64,000 bases of DNA from NCBI GenBank assembly GCA_963807425.1, contig CAWEBZ010000006.1:1-64000 (forward strand), read 5' to 3'. Shown piece after piece: positions 1 to 8,469 of this stretch; within the stretch, counting starts at the first letter, position 1; every line of letters begins with the position of its first letter. This stretch comes from VRUE01 sp963807425. GTDB lineage: Bacteria; Actinomycetota; Thermoleophilia; Solirubrobacterales; 70-9. The notes beneath the pieces were generated by a model. That model was not told the DNA's origin. It worked only from the letters and a program-made list of their open reading frames with translations, and made no database searches. A program made the position numbers and the translations under genes.

Positions 1-541
1 TCGCCGGGCCGCGGACCCGGCCGCGGCGCAGCCGCGGCGAGCGCTCGTCGGGCGCGACCCAGAGCCGCCCCCGAGCGCTGCGCCCGGCCGAGGCGGCAGC
101 GCCCGGCCCAGCGAGCGCCGCAGCGGCGCCAAGCGCAGGCGAGCCAGGAAGCGCGAAGCGGTCGGCGCGGCGACCGTCCGGAGTCGCCTGGGTCGCGAGG
201 GTCGCGACGGCGCCGGGAACACGACAGCCGCAGCGGCCAGTCGAGCAGGCCGAGAGCAGCCCGCCGATCCAGCGCCACCAGCGCGCCGGCGCCGCCAGCG
301 CCCGCCGCCCGGCCCCCGACGCTCGGAGGCCGGCGAGCCGGCGACCGCGGCGACGCCAGCGCGACCGCCGCCGAGCCCGAGCCTAGGGCGAGAACGGAGG
401 AGCAGGGCGGCCGTCGCGTAGGCGAGCCAGCGCAGCGGGACGCCGCCCGGAACCGGCAGCGGCCACCCTCGATCGAGTAGATCCGGCGCTCGGGGCGGAA
501 GATCCGCTGGTAGGAGCGGATCGGCTCGCAACGTCGCTCAC
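1..541 (-). CDS. TcpE-family conjugal transfer membrane protein, partial and frameshifted
   Basis: The first codons overlap the stop of the upstream gene as GTGA. After one frame change the reading gives RSYQRIFRPERRIYSIEG and then, after another, LPVPGGVPLRWLAY, the N-terminal signature of TcpE-like proteins. A hydrophobic stretch follows, then DGRRADRFAL, matching the family's C-terminal DGR-x-AHRF-like motif. TcpE proteins are small inner-membrane parts of the Tcp conjugation machine of Gram-positive elements. At least four frame changes are needed and the end lies near or beyond the window edge. In such clusters a VirB4-like ATPase usually follows, which would be off the left end. Family assignment is by motif memory only. 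Confidence 0.55.
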
Positions 542-842
542 GGCAGAATCCGCTCCCCGATCGCCCGCGCGGCGTCGGCGACCTGGTCGGGCGAGAAGAC
601 CAGCCAGCCGACCAGGATCGCGGCGACGAGGAAGACCGCCAGGTCGGTGAACTTCCTGTTGAGCAGGAAGACGAGGCCGACGATCGCGATCAGCGCCGCC
701 GTAGATCTGCGCCGGCGTAGCGGCGCAGCTCCGAGCCGATGTTCGGCCGACGTCGTTGCCGGCGGCAAGCGCCGTCCGGCGCCAGCCAGCAGCGCCGCCA
801 CGAGAACGAGGCGAGGAGGGCAGATGCGCGTCGCCGGCTCAC
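538..842 (-). CDS. Small two-helix membrane protein of the conjugation cluster
   Basis: About 100 residues. The GTG start at 842 overlaps the tcpC stop (GTGA). A signal-like N-terminus (LVLVAALLAGA) is followed by IGSELRRYAG, a hydrophobic segment (LIAIVGLVFLLNRKF) and a second one (DLAVFLVAAILVGWLVF), then a short amphipathic tail ending at 538. Two frame changes fall near 715-780. Its position between tcpC and tcpE and its topology suggest a TcpD-like or TrbC-like membrane subunit. This is inference from context; the sequence itself shows only a secreted N-terminus and two membrane segments. Confidence 0.5.
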
Positions 843-1680
843 GCGAGCGCCCCCCCGACCCGCGCGACATACCAGCGGTCGCGCCGCGCGCAATCGAGGC
901 GGTAGGCGAGCGGGTAGACCGCGCCGCTCGCCGGGTCGCGGACCCGCGCGGCGGCGAGCGCCGTCCGCCGCGCCCCTTCGCCCGCGCCCGATCTTCCTCA
1001 CGCGGGAGACGGCGATCGAGCTCGAGGCCGCCGCCGCGAGCGGCGGCACCGCGCGCCGGCGGCGAGCGAGGTAGGAGAGATCGCCGGCGCTCGCCGCCAC
1101 CGAGGTAGCCGGCAGGAAGCGTGGGACCAGCATCTCGATCGCGCAGCGTCGGGGCCGGCGAGCGGCCGGGGCCGCTCGAGCTCGGCCCCAGCCGCTGCCG
1201 GCCCCGCGACGATCGCGGGCACTCCCAGCGCCGCCACCTCGCCCGCCTGCGCGCGGACGATCGGGACGGCGAGATAGAGGGTGCGCGCGTCGCGGAGTCG
1301 CAGGCGACGGTGACGATCGCCCGGCCGTCGCCGAGATCGCGAACCGCGGCGACCTCGGCCTGCTCGACGGCGACGGCCTCGGTCGGAGCAAGGGCCGGCG
1401 CCGCCGCGCCAGGTGCGAGACAGGAGCCAGCGCTCGCGGTGAGGCGTCCGGCGAGGTAGGTCCGCGCAAAGCTGACCGCGAAGGCGGTCGTCGCGGGGTC
1501 GGCGGAGCGCCCCCGCGGTCGGCGCGGGTGAGCCGTGCTGGCGGGGCCGGAGAGCACACTCGCGAAGCCCCGAAAGAGCAGGAAACCGACCAGCGCCCAC
1601 AGCGCCACCCGGCCCACAGTCCGAATCGCCGAGCCGACCGAGCGGCTGTCGCCTTGGTGCCGCCTGAGCTTAAGTACCAA
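839..1680 (-). CDS. TcpC-like conjugal transfer protein, frameshifted
   Basis: The N-terminus has a basic stretch, one membrane helix (GRVALWALVGFLLFRGFA) and then AFAVSFARTYLAG, the start of the periplasmic NTF2-like domain of TcpC/VirB8-type proteins. Further pieces in other frames are LYLAVPIVRAQAGEVAALG, LVPRFLPA, a YLGGG-like segment, DLSYLA, and near the end VYPLAYRLDCARRDRWYVA, which fits the second NTF2-like domain. TcpC is a bitopic scaffold of the conjugation pore. At least five frame changes are required. The TTG at 1680 is the best start in frame, but a start further upstream is possible. The gene heads a tcpC - small membrane protein - tcpE cluster with overlapping junctions. Confidence 0.6.
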
Positions 1681-1827
1681 TTCCTACTGACACTTCTAGA
1701 CCACCTCCGTTGTCGTGCTTGGTGCCAGCCGATTTGCTGGCTCACGACAACGGGGTGCCGAAGTGACGGATTGGTTATAACCGCATAGGCATGTGGTTAT
1801 GTGGGGGGTGTTATTTCCACACAGTGA

Positions 1828-1856
1828 AACGGGCGGCGTCTGAGACGCCGCCCGTT
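1828..1856. terminator. Perfect hairpin after the arsR-like gene
   Basis: AACGGGCGGCGTCT and its exact complement are separated by one base, giving a 12-14 bp stem. It lies about 30 bases past the end of the minus-strand ArsR gene and between it and tcpC. The T tract is weak on both strands, so it may be a bidirectional or factor-assisted terminator. Confidence 0.55.
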
Positions 1857-1882
1857 CTGACGGGAGCCTTTTCCGAGGAGGC

Positions 1883-2237
1883 TCAGGTCGAGGAGGTGGC
1901 GGGGCTCGTAGCGAGCCCCGAGGCGAGCTGCTGGATCAGCCACAAGCCGGTGAAGTCGGTCAACTGTAGCGCACCCACACGCCCTGCGCACGCCGGCTGA
2001 CGATGCCGGCGTTGTGCAGCACCGCAAGGTGCTTAGAGACGCTGGGCTGACTCACCGGGACGCAGGCGGTAAGCGCTGCGACCGTGGCGCCACCCCTGGA
2101 TCGTTGAGGACTTCGATCAGGCGAATGCGGATCGGGTCGCTCAGGACCTGGAGCATCGCCGCCACCATCTCGACCGTCTGCTCGGACAGAGGCTCGTTTT
2201 CTACCGTTACGTCTGATCGTTGTTTCGGATTGACCAT
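1883..2237 (-). CDS. ArsR/SmtB-family winged-helix repressor, two frame changes
   Basis: The reading starts MVNPKQRSDV and runs through EMVAAMLQVLSDPIRIRLIEVL, the classic ArsR helix 2-3 region. A frame change near 2095 leads to VPVSQPSVSKHLAVLHNAG (recognition helix) and the wing RRAQGVWVRY. A second frame change near 1967 gives a tail SLTDFTGLWLIQQLA. No cysteine metal site such as ELCVCDL is visible, although one Cys (LTACVPVS) precedes the recognition helix, so the ligand is not evident. The ATG at 2237 sits 1 base past the promoter-like block at 2239-2276, suggesting a leaderless message. About 118 residues, normal for the family. Confidence 0.8.
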
Positions 2238-2238
2238 C

Positions 2239-2276
2239 TCACTACAACAGGGCGCCGTAGGTGAAAACTGGCCCCC
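2239..2276 (-). promoter_or_regulatory. Shared promoter/operator motif upstream of arsR-like gene (copy 1)
   Basis: Read on the minus strand: GGGGGCCA, 14 unlike bases, then CGCCCTGTTGTAGTGA, followed by G and the ATG at 2237. The same two blocks with exactly the same 14-base spacing occur in front of the sigma-factor gene at 7476-7513, while the flanks and spacer differ. This is what a sigma- or regulator-specific promoter would look like. The close distance to ATG suggests a leaderless transcript or an operator over the start. Confidence 0.6.
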
Positions 2277-2319
2277 TGCGAAGTGTGTATTTGTGTCGAA
2301 AGCTCTGGAAACCAGGCGC

Positions 2320-2351
2320 AAAAAAGACTCCGGCCCGAGCGGGCCGGAGTC
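2320..2351 (-). terminator. Rho-independent terminator of the LysM gene
   Basis: On the minus strand a GACTCCGGCCC stem with a short loop and its complement is followed directly by TTTTTT (AAAAAA at 2320-2325 on the plus strand). It lies about 25 bases downstream of the LysM stop codon and ends that transcription unit before arsR. Confidence 0.85.
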
Positions 2352-2375
2352 AGGAAATGAATGCGCGTCAGGAGC

Positions 2376-3199
2376 TCAGTGCAGCCGCAGCGTGGTCCCG
2401 GCGTAGATCAGGCTCGGGTCGCCGGTGCCGATGGCGGATTCGTTGAGACTCCACAGTCGCGCCACCTCGGCGGCGACCTGCGCATCGCTGGCATCTCCGG
2501 GGAGCAGGCCCGCGGCGATGTGCCAGAGACAATCGCCGGACTGCACGACGTAGGAGTCCTTCCCTGCGAGGTGGCGGCCGTGGTCGGCCGGAGGCGTCGC
2601 GGCGGGCTGGGGCGCCGGAGCCGACGGCGCTTCTTCCTCGGGAGGTTCGCTCGCCGGGGCGGCTTCGCCGGCGTCGCGCCCGAAGACGCCGCCTGCTGCC
2701 CGGCGGCTCGCTGCTTCGGGGCGACGATCGACTGATTGGCGACCGGCTCGGAGGTCTTCGCCTCCGGCGCCTGCTGCTGCACGGGTTCGGGTTCGGGCGC
2801 AGAGGCGGCGGGCTCCGGCGAGTGCTCGGCGCCGACGATGCGGGTTCGTCCGGCGCCTCGGTGGCGGCGCTGGTGACTTCACCGACCGGAGGCGCTTCCA
2901 GGTCCACTTCGGGTTCGATTTCGACCGCGCCGGTTTCTTCTTCGCCGCCCGCTGCCGGGCGCTTCTTCGAGCGCTTCTTCTTCGCCGCCAGGATCGAAGC
3001 CCGGATCGACCGGCACTTCGATCGGTGGCGCCGTCCCCTCCCCTTCGCTGTCGCTCTCGCCCGCCAAGGCGAAGCCGGGGAAGGTGCTGCCGAAGACGAG
3101 CATCACGACCAGCGTCAGGGCGAGAAGCCGCCGGCCAGGAGGAGACCCCGATCGCGGGTCGAGGGAGATGGACGTCAGGTGCTGGGTGATGTTTGCCAT
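2376..3199 (-). CDS. Secreted LysM-domain protein, frameshifted
   Basis: It begins MANITQHLTSISLD with a downstream hydrophobic signal segment (LLALTLVVMLVFG..FPGFALAG) and an acidic Pro/Glu-rich linker (DPGFDPGGEEE). The linker crosses into another frame near 2880. The C-terminus, in a clean frame, carries one LysM module (SYVVQSGDCLWHIAAGLL ... YAGTTLRLH), which binds peptidoglycan. The family suggests a cell-wall-anchored protein. It is the last gene of a minus-strand series starting with the sigma factor at 7476 and is closed by the terminator at 2320-2351. Total length is about 275 residues. Confidence 0.7.
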
Positions 3200-3231
3200 C
3201 GGGCTCCTCCTCGTTGTCGAGGCTGTTGCTT

Positions 3232-3841
3232 TCAGTTCATGGGATCGGCGACGCAGCGGTAGCTCTTGTCGCCGCCTACGTCTTCGGTGATGCCGACGCT
3301 GCCGTTTTCTTCGGTGACGTAGAGGACGTCGACCGCGCCGGGTTTGCTGCTTGACGGGTAGACCTCGCTGGTCAGCTCGCCGCCTGGTGCGAGCTGGATC
3401 TGCGGCTGCGCCGAGCGCCGCCATCAGCTCCTGGTGGGTCGGCAGCCGCCGCCCGGCCCGTTCCCGGTTGTCGGTCAGCGCGCAGGAGAACACGGCGCTT
3501 CCATAGGACCGAGGCGGGCGGGCCTGGGTCTCGACGCATACGTCCCCAACCGGGATCGTCGGAGCGAACGCCTGCGGGCAGCTGTCGAGGAAGCGGGAGG
3601 CGGGCTGGCCTTCGAGCCGGGCGGAGTTCTGCGCGCGCGGGACCGGCCCCAGGCTCGACTCCTTGACGCCTTGCCGCCGATCGAGTTCGCCTTGAACTCG
3701 TTGCCGGTCAGGCTGCGGTTCCTGATGTCCGAGCCGTCGAGTTTCGAGACGGCGTAGGCGCCGCCGGTCCCCACGGCGATGAACAGGGCCAGGGTCGCGA
3801 CGACGTTGGCGTAGGTGAGTGCGGTCAAGCAGCGCTCTCAT
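3232..3841 (-). CDS. Secreted/anchored protein with TYANVVATLALF N-terminus
   Basis: An N-terminal helix (LTYANVVATLALFIAVG) is followed by repeats of the type SKLDGSDIRNRSLTGNEFK, a beta-helix-like pattern typical of a large Thermoleophilia family of unknown function. The rest has Cys residues and ends GVGITEDVGGDKSYRC..DPMN. Two starts are possible: TTG at 3828 in frame, or ATG at 3841 (MRALL...) with one missing base, which I favour. A second frame change lies near 3410. A paralogue is at 7706-8143. It sits between the Ig-like and LysM genes, so it is probably co-transcribed and exported. Confidence 0.6.
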
Positions 3842-3877
3842 CCGGGCTCTCCTCGGCTCTGGGTGTCGACCTGTCCG

Positions 3878-6133
3878 CTAGCATGGCCGCCCTTTCACTC
3901 GGACCGTCAACGTCCGGCTGTTGCCGGCCTCCAGCGGCCAGCCCGCCTCGCCGGCGAGGTGAGCCCGGAAGTCGAACTCCTGCTCGCCGCAGGTGCGATC
4001 GAAGAGGTAGGGGATCCGCCAGGTGCCGTCCGCGTCGCTGCGGATCGTGCGGAACGTCTGCCATCCCGACGTGAACCGGACCTGCAACTCCAACAGCTTC
4101 CCCGCCTCGGGAGTGGGCGTCCCTTCACCCGCCCGCTGAAGGTGACGGAATCGCCGTTCAGCACCCGCTTCGGCTTGACCGTGAAGGTCGAGGTCCCCTT
4201 GACCAGCAGGGTCGCGGTGTCCTCGACCGGCAGGATCGTCGCCGTGCCTGGATAGGCGAAGCGGAAAGTGCGCGAGGCGCGCGCCTCGACCGCTGTAGGT
4301 GAAGCGGCCGCTGGCGTCGGTCGTCACCGTCCCGACGAGCTGCTCGGTTCCTTCCTTCGGGCGCGAGTAGACGAGCACCTTCGCGTCGGCAGCGGGTGCC
4401 CCGCCCGGTTGACGAGGCGACCGCCGAGATGCACTTTGCTCCCGAACGAGCACCTTGGCGCTGCGGCTCGAGGACGGTCCGGCGCACCTTGCCCTTCTTC
4501 CCCTTGCGGGTGACGCTGCGCTTCTCGACCACGCCGGCCTTCATCGCGGTCGCGATCCGCAGCGGCAGCTTCAGCCGCATCGGCTGACCGTCGAGGCGGC
4601 GGTCGGTGCCCGCCAGGTTGTCCGCCTGGTCGTGGGCGGTGGCCCGCAGTTCGTAGTCGCCGGGCGGCAGGGAGGCGTCGTCGATCCGCGTCACGAGCCG
4701 GTCGCCCTTCCTGGGTGGTCGGCAGCACCTGCCAACTGCCGGACCCCGCGCGGCTGATCTCGATCCCGCCTCCGGCGAGCCCGGAGATCCGGTCGGTGAC
4801 GAGGACGGACGACGCGCGTCGGGTCCTCGGCGCTCGGGCTCTCGAAGCCGAGCTGCGGCGGCTCGGGGTCGAAGCGCAGGCGGACCGGCTGCGGAGGCGT
4901 TGGCCGGCTGCTGGTTGCCAGCGGCGTCCTCCGCCAGAGCCGCAGCTCCCACTCGCCCGGCGGGGGACGGCGAGATCGTCGATCGCTCGCGATCCCGGCA
5001 CCGGCGCGGTCGCCGCTTACGCACTCGTCGCCGCCCGCGCGACAGAGGCGGTAATGCGCGGCGGCGATCGGAGCCCGGTCACCTTCGGCGGGATTGGCCC
5101 AGGCGAGGTCGAAGTCGTTGTGGTTGCGCCAGGTCTCGCCGCCGCCGACCCCGACCGGCGACTGCGCCGGGCGCGCGCGTTGTCGATCCTCACCGTGACG
5201 GCGCCGGACTCGGCGCGGTTGCCGGCTGCGTCTTCGGCGACGACCGTCAGCGGCTGGGAGCCTTCGTCCGCCTCCGCGGTGTCGATCGCGAATCGGCTCC
5301 GACCGCTGGGGCAAGGGACTCGCTGCGAGTAGTCGCAGTCGCGCGTTCGATGCCTCCGCGGCCCCACCGCTGATAGCGCGGAGCGCGCTCTGATCCCGGC
5401 GTTGTCGGAGGCGTCGTAGTCGAAGGTCTGTGTTCCGCTGACCCACTCGCCTTGGGTAAACGCTTGTCCTGGACGACCCCGACCGCGGGCGGCGCTGCTG
5501 TCGATCACCGTTGCTTCGGCGGTGAAGGTGCGGATGTAGTTCGGCCTCGCGCCGAGCAGAATTGCGTGTCTCGGACACCGACGCAGACGACCCGCTGGAC
5601 GATGCGGGTGGCGCCGCCGAGGTCGTAGGCGCGCGGGTTCGGGCCAGCCGGACGACTGGCCATGCCGGGGCGCGGGCAGCGCCGGTTGGCGCGCACGTTC
5701 TTGATCGAGACCGGCGTGGCGCCGGGACGCTCGGCGAAGAGCTGGAGGGCGTAGCGGCAGTCGCGGCGCTGCGCCTGGCCCGACCAGCGGAAGCGGGAAA
5801 AGGTCGTCCCCGGCGGGGCGTTGAGGATGAACCCGGACTGCGCCCCCTGCTCTACGCGACCGGCACGAGGGACGTTCGCGGTGACGAGTCCCCGGAGCCC
5901 ATCTCCGCGCGGATCGCATGCCCGCCGCCACTTCATTCCGCGGGTAGCGAAGTGTTCAAAGGCTGAGCTGACATAGCCCGCTTCGTCGGCCTGGCAGACG
6001 GAGATCGTGTATTCGCCGGCGCTCGCCGGGCGGGGTGCCGCGAGCCGACGGCGAGCACGATCGCGGCGGCGATGGCGAGGAGCGCGGAGACGCGGGCGGG
6101 GCGGAGATCGGGGTGTAGAGCGACTTGCATCAT
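3878..6133 (-). CDS. Large secreted protein with bacterial Ig-like repeats, heavily frameshifted
   Basis: The RBS GGAGG precedes ATG at 6133/6130. A signal peptide (VSALLAIAAAIVLAVG) leads to GEYTISVCQADEAGYVSSAF and a globular region with many Cys. Ig-like units follow, marked by ASDNAGIR, VAEDAAGNRAESG and RATAHDQADNLAG, phrases typical of bacterial Ig-like folds. The C-terminus has a Thr/Lys-rich linker, a GRFTYSG carboxypeptidase-regulatory-like domain and the end VRVKGRPC. About 750 residues in all, spread over about eight frame pieces. Surface or adhesin-like role inferred. It starts 79 bases after the sigma-factor gene on the same strand, so the sigma factor may drive its own envelope cargo. 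Confidence 0.65.
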
Positions 6134-6211
6134 GGGCCTCCAAACTGCGGGCCGGGCCGGGCGGGAGCCGGTGCCGACTGCGTGCTTTCGACTGGCGCCG
6201 CTTCCGACCCT

Positions 6212-7476
6212 TTATAGGTTTCTTCCGATCCGCCGCCTTCGCTCGATCGCATAGCCCGGCGAGACGGGCTCGAAGCTGTCCTCGGGCTTCGGCTCGGGCT
6301 TCGGCTCGGTGCTTCCGGCTCTGGCTGCGGTGTCGGGTTCCGGGGTGGGCGCGGGTTCTTCGGCCGCCGGCGTTTCGACCGGCGTGTAGTCGGGTCCCGG
6401 TCGATTCGGGTTCGGTCGGCGCAGTCGTCGGATCGGGCTCCTCCGGCGCAGAGGCGATCAGGCCCTTCGCGGCGCCGAGAGGATCACGCCCTGCTCGACG
6501 CAGTACGTCGCCGCGCCGCCGCCGATCGCGAGGCAGCTCGCGATCACGGCGGCGACGGTGCCGGGGCGAGCGGCGGCGAGGGGCGTCGGATCGACGGCGC
6601 GGTAGTAGGTCGTCGTCGCGTGCTGTTTGAGCTGCGCCCCTCCGTCGAGGACATGCTGCTTGAGCGCGGCCAGCCGCTCCGTGGAGGACTCCGCGATCCG
6701 CCCCAGGACTCCGGGACTAGCGCCTTCGGCGACCGGGGCGGAAGCATCGCGCCGGCCTTCTCGCGCCAGGCGATCAGCCGCTCGCTGAACAGCTCGCAGC
6801 GCCCGCAATGGGAAAGATGCTCGCGCGCCTGTGCCGACTCCGCTGGATCTGAGATGCCGCAGAGAAGGCGCATCACCAGCGGCTCGCCGCGCTCGCAGCC
6901 GCCGCCGGCAAGGCGAGCAAGGGTCGCCCGCGCCTCGTCCATGATCGCCTCGATGTCGCGCTTGACGATCCGCTCGGGCAGACCGAGACGTTCGGCTATC
7001 TGCGAGCGCTTGCAGCCGGCGCCGTGAAGGGCGAGAACGTCGCGCCTGCGCTCGGAGAGCGAGGAGGAGACCTCGCTGACCAAGAGCTCCAGGTCCGCGT
7101 CGTCTTCGATCTCGATCAGCTCCTCGACCGGTCCGGCGACCTCAGCGCCGACCCGCTCAAGACCATCCCCACCGAGGTCGACCACGACCTCGCGATGGTC
7201 GCCTGTCGGCTTCGCGGCCGAGGCTGCGATGCGCTGCCGTGCGAATCCAGGCGTAGACCTGGCCGGGGGCGCCGATGCCCTCGGCTTCGTCCAGGAAGCT
7301 CTTGCAGGCATACTGGATCGCTTCCTCGATTTCGTCAGCCGAGCAGTCGGGATAGCTCGCTGCGAGCTGGCGTTCCGCAGTGCCTCTCCGCGTCCAGGCC
7401 CTTCGCGGACCAGGCTCTGGAACAGCTCGTCGGGGGCGGTTTCGGCGTCGGTCGAGGCGGGGGAATCGGGACCCAT
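6212..7476 (-). CDS. Sigma-70-like factor fused to zinc-finger anti-sigma motif and membrane helix
   Basis: The ATG at 7476 (MGPDSP) overlaps a promoter-like block. Residues 10-80 in two frames show DELFQSLV, PDCSADEIEEAIQYA and VYAWIRTAAHRSL, a region 2-like segment. Region 4 is clear: LSERRRDVLALHGAGCKRSQIAERLGLPERIVKRDI. It is followed by REHLSHCGRCELF, an H-x3-C-x2-C zinc motif as in anti-sigma factors, then a linker, one membrane helix (PGTVAAVIASCLAIGGGA) and a Pro/Glu-rich outer tail ending at 6212. The protein is therefore a sigma factor carrying its own ZAS-like and membrane anchor. Frame changes occur near 7390, 7215, 6740 and 6460. It heads the series of exported proteins to 2376. 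Confidence 0.7.
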
Positions 7477-7513
7477 CACTACAACAGGGCGAGAAGGAGC
7501 GAAATTGGCCCCC
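7476..7513 (-). promoter_or_regulatory. Shared promoter/operator motif upstream of sigma-factor gene (copy 2)
   Basis: Minus strand: GGGGGCCA, 14 bases, CGCCCTGTTGTAGTGA, whose last A is the first base of the ATG. It is identical in both blocks and in spacing to 2239-2276. A sigma factor with the same element as a second gene is the pattern expected for autoregulation, although the binding protein is not shown by the sequence. Confidence 0.6.
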
Positions 7514-7705
7514 TCACTCATTGCCGCACCTGCCGAAATCGCTCACTGCCGCCTCCGACACTTCCGCGAGTCGCTACGTCAGCGACTCCGTGCAACCGGC
7601 TTTATTACCCACTTTTAAGGACCGATAATCAGAGGGTTTTCAATCAGCGCCGACCGCGTCTCGCGCGGGTAGCTGGCGCGCATCGAATCGGCGCCCGCGA
7701 CCGGG

Positions 7706-8143
7706 CTACCGAACTAGGCAGAGGGCAACGACGACGAAGTCCTCGCTCGCCGCTCCCCCCATGTCAGACGCCCACCTCACCCGCCAAGCCTGTTCGACTG
7801 GCACCGGCCCTTCATCCACAACCCGCATGTACGGGGTGCCGGCTTCGCCGGCCTGCGACGAGCCGCCAGTGATTAGCCGCTCGCCCCTCTTGCATTTCGC
7901 GCGTCCGCCAGCGCCGGTGTAGATGCCGTCATGGGCGGTGGGGTCCGGATCAAGGATGGGGCCTGACCTCCGAAGCTGGAGGTGGCCGAGGTCAGAAGCC
8001 TTCACGGCTCGCGGCGCGATGTCGCGAGAGTGGACCGAGTTCCGGCCCAGGCCGTAAGCGACGACGTTGCCACCAACCGCGAGAAAGAGAGCAAGCAGCG
8101 CAACGGCCATCGCTGGCGAAGGGCGCCGTGGCTTGATCTTCAT
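7706..8143 (-). CDS. Secreted protein, paralogous type to the 3232-3841 gene
   Basis: 145 residues with GGAGGAG seven bases before the ATG at 8143. An N-terminal helix (PSPAMAVALLALFLAVGG) is followed by GRNSVHSRDIAPRAVKASDL, the repeat-like motif of the same Thermoleophilia secreted family, then a region with CKRGERLITGG and ending VVVALCLVR. The two Cys may form a disulphide. One clean frame. Function unknown; an extracellular location is inferred from the signal/anchor. Confidence 0.65.
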   Translation of the reverse strand: MKIKPRRPSPAMAVALLALFLAVGGNVVAYGLGRNSVHSRDIAPRAVKASDLGHLQLRRSGPILDPDPTAHDGIYTGAGGRAKCKRGERLITGGSSQAGEAGTPYMRVVDEGPVPVEQAWRVRWASDMGGAASEDFVVVALCLVR

Positions 8144-8152
8144 AGCTCCTCC

Positions 8153-8440
8153 TTACCTGCCGGCGTGTTCCTCAAGCACCTCGGTCTGCGACAGCATCGC
8201 CTCCACAGCCTCGTCCGGGGTGAGATCAGGATAAAGCGCCCGGATCACGGCGCTTCCCTACCCCCCGCCGAGGAGTTGCATGACGACGAATGCCGGAACC
8301 GATGCCGGGGCGAGGCCGGCGCCGGAGAACATCCGACCGACTGTCGATCGCCGGGTTGGCGAAGCTGGTCGAGCTAGTGAAGAAGTGGGCCGGGCCGATG
8401 TAGGCAATCACGTCCGAAATCGTGCTCCTTCGGGCAGGAG
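8153..8440 (-). pseudogene. Aquaporin/MIP C-terminal relic
   Basis: In one frame the minus strand reads IAYIGPAHFFTSSTSFANPAI, matching the second pore loop region (Ser-Phe-Ala-Asn-Pro-Ala, an NPA box) of actinobacterial aquaporins. A second frame adds GLAPASVPAFVVMQLLGGG then a stop, and a third piece VIRALYPDLTPDEAVEAML runs to the TAA at 8155-8153. The order fits the last third of a MIP channel. The N-terminal two thirds and the first NPA box are missing because the next gene starts at 8470. I call it a relic; frame changes here may be partly sequencing errors, but the truncation is real. Confidence 0.6.
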
Positions 8441-8469
8441 TGCCTGAAGGACCGGAGCTTCCGCCCAGG

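Noticed and set aside
647..1108. Arg/Pro-rich plus-strand open frames over the tcp genes
   Set aside because: Low-complexity translation of G+C-rich antisense; the minus-strand pieces match conjugation proteins.
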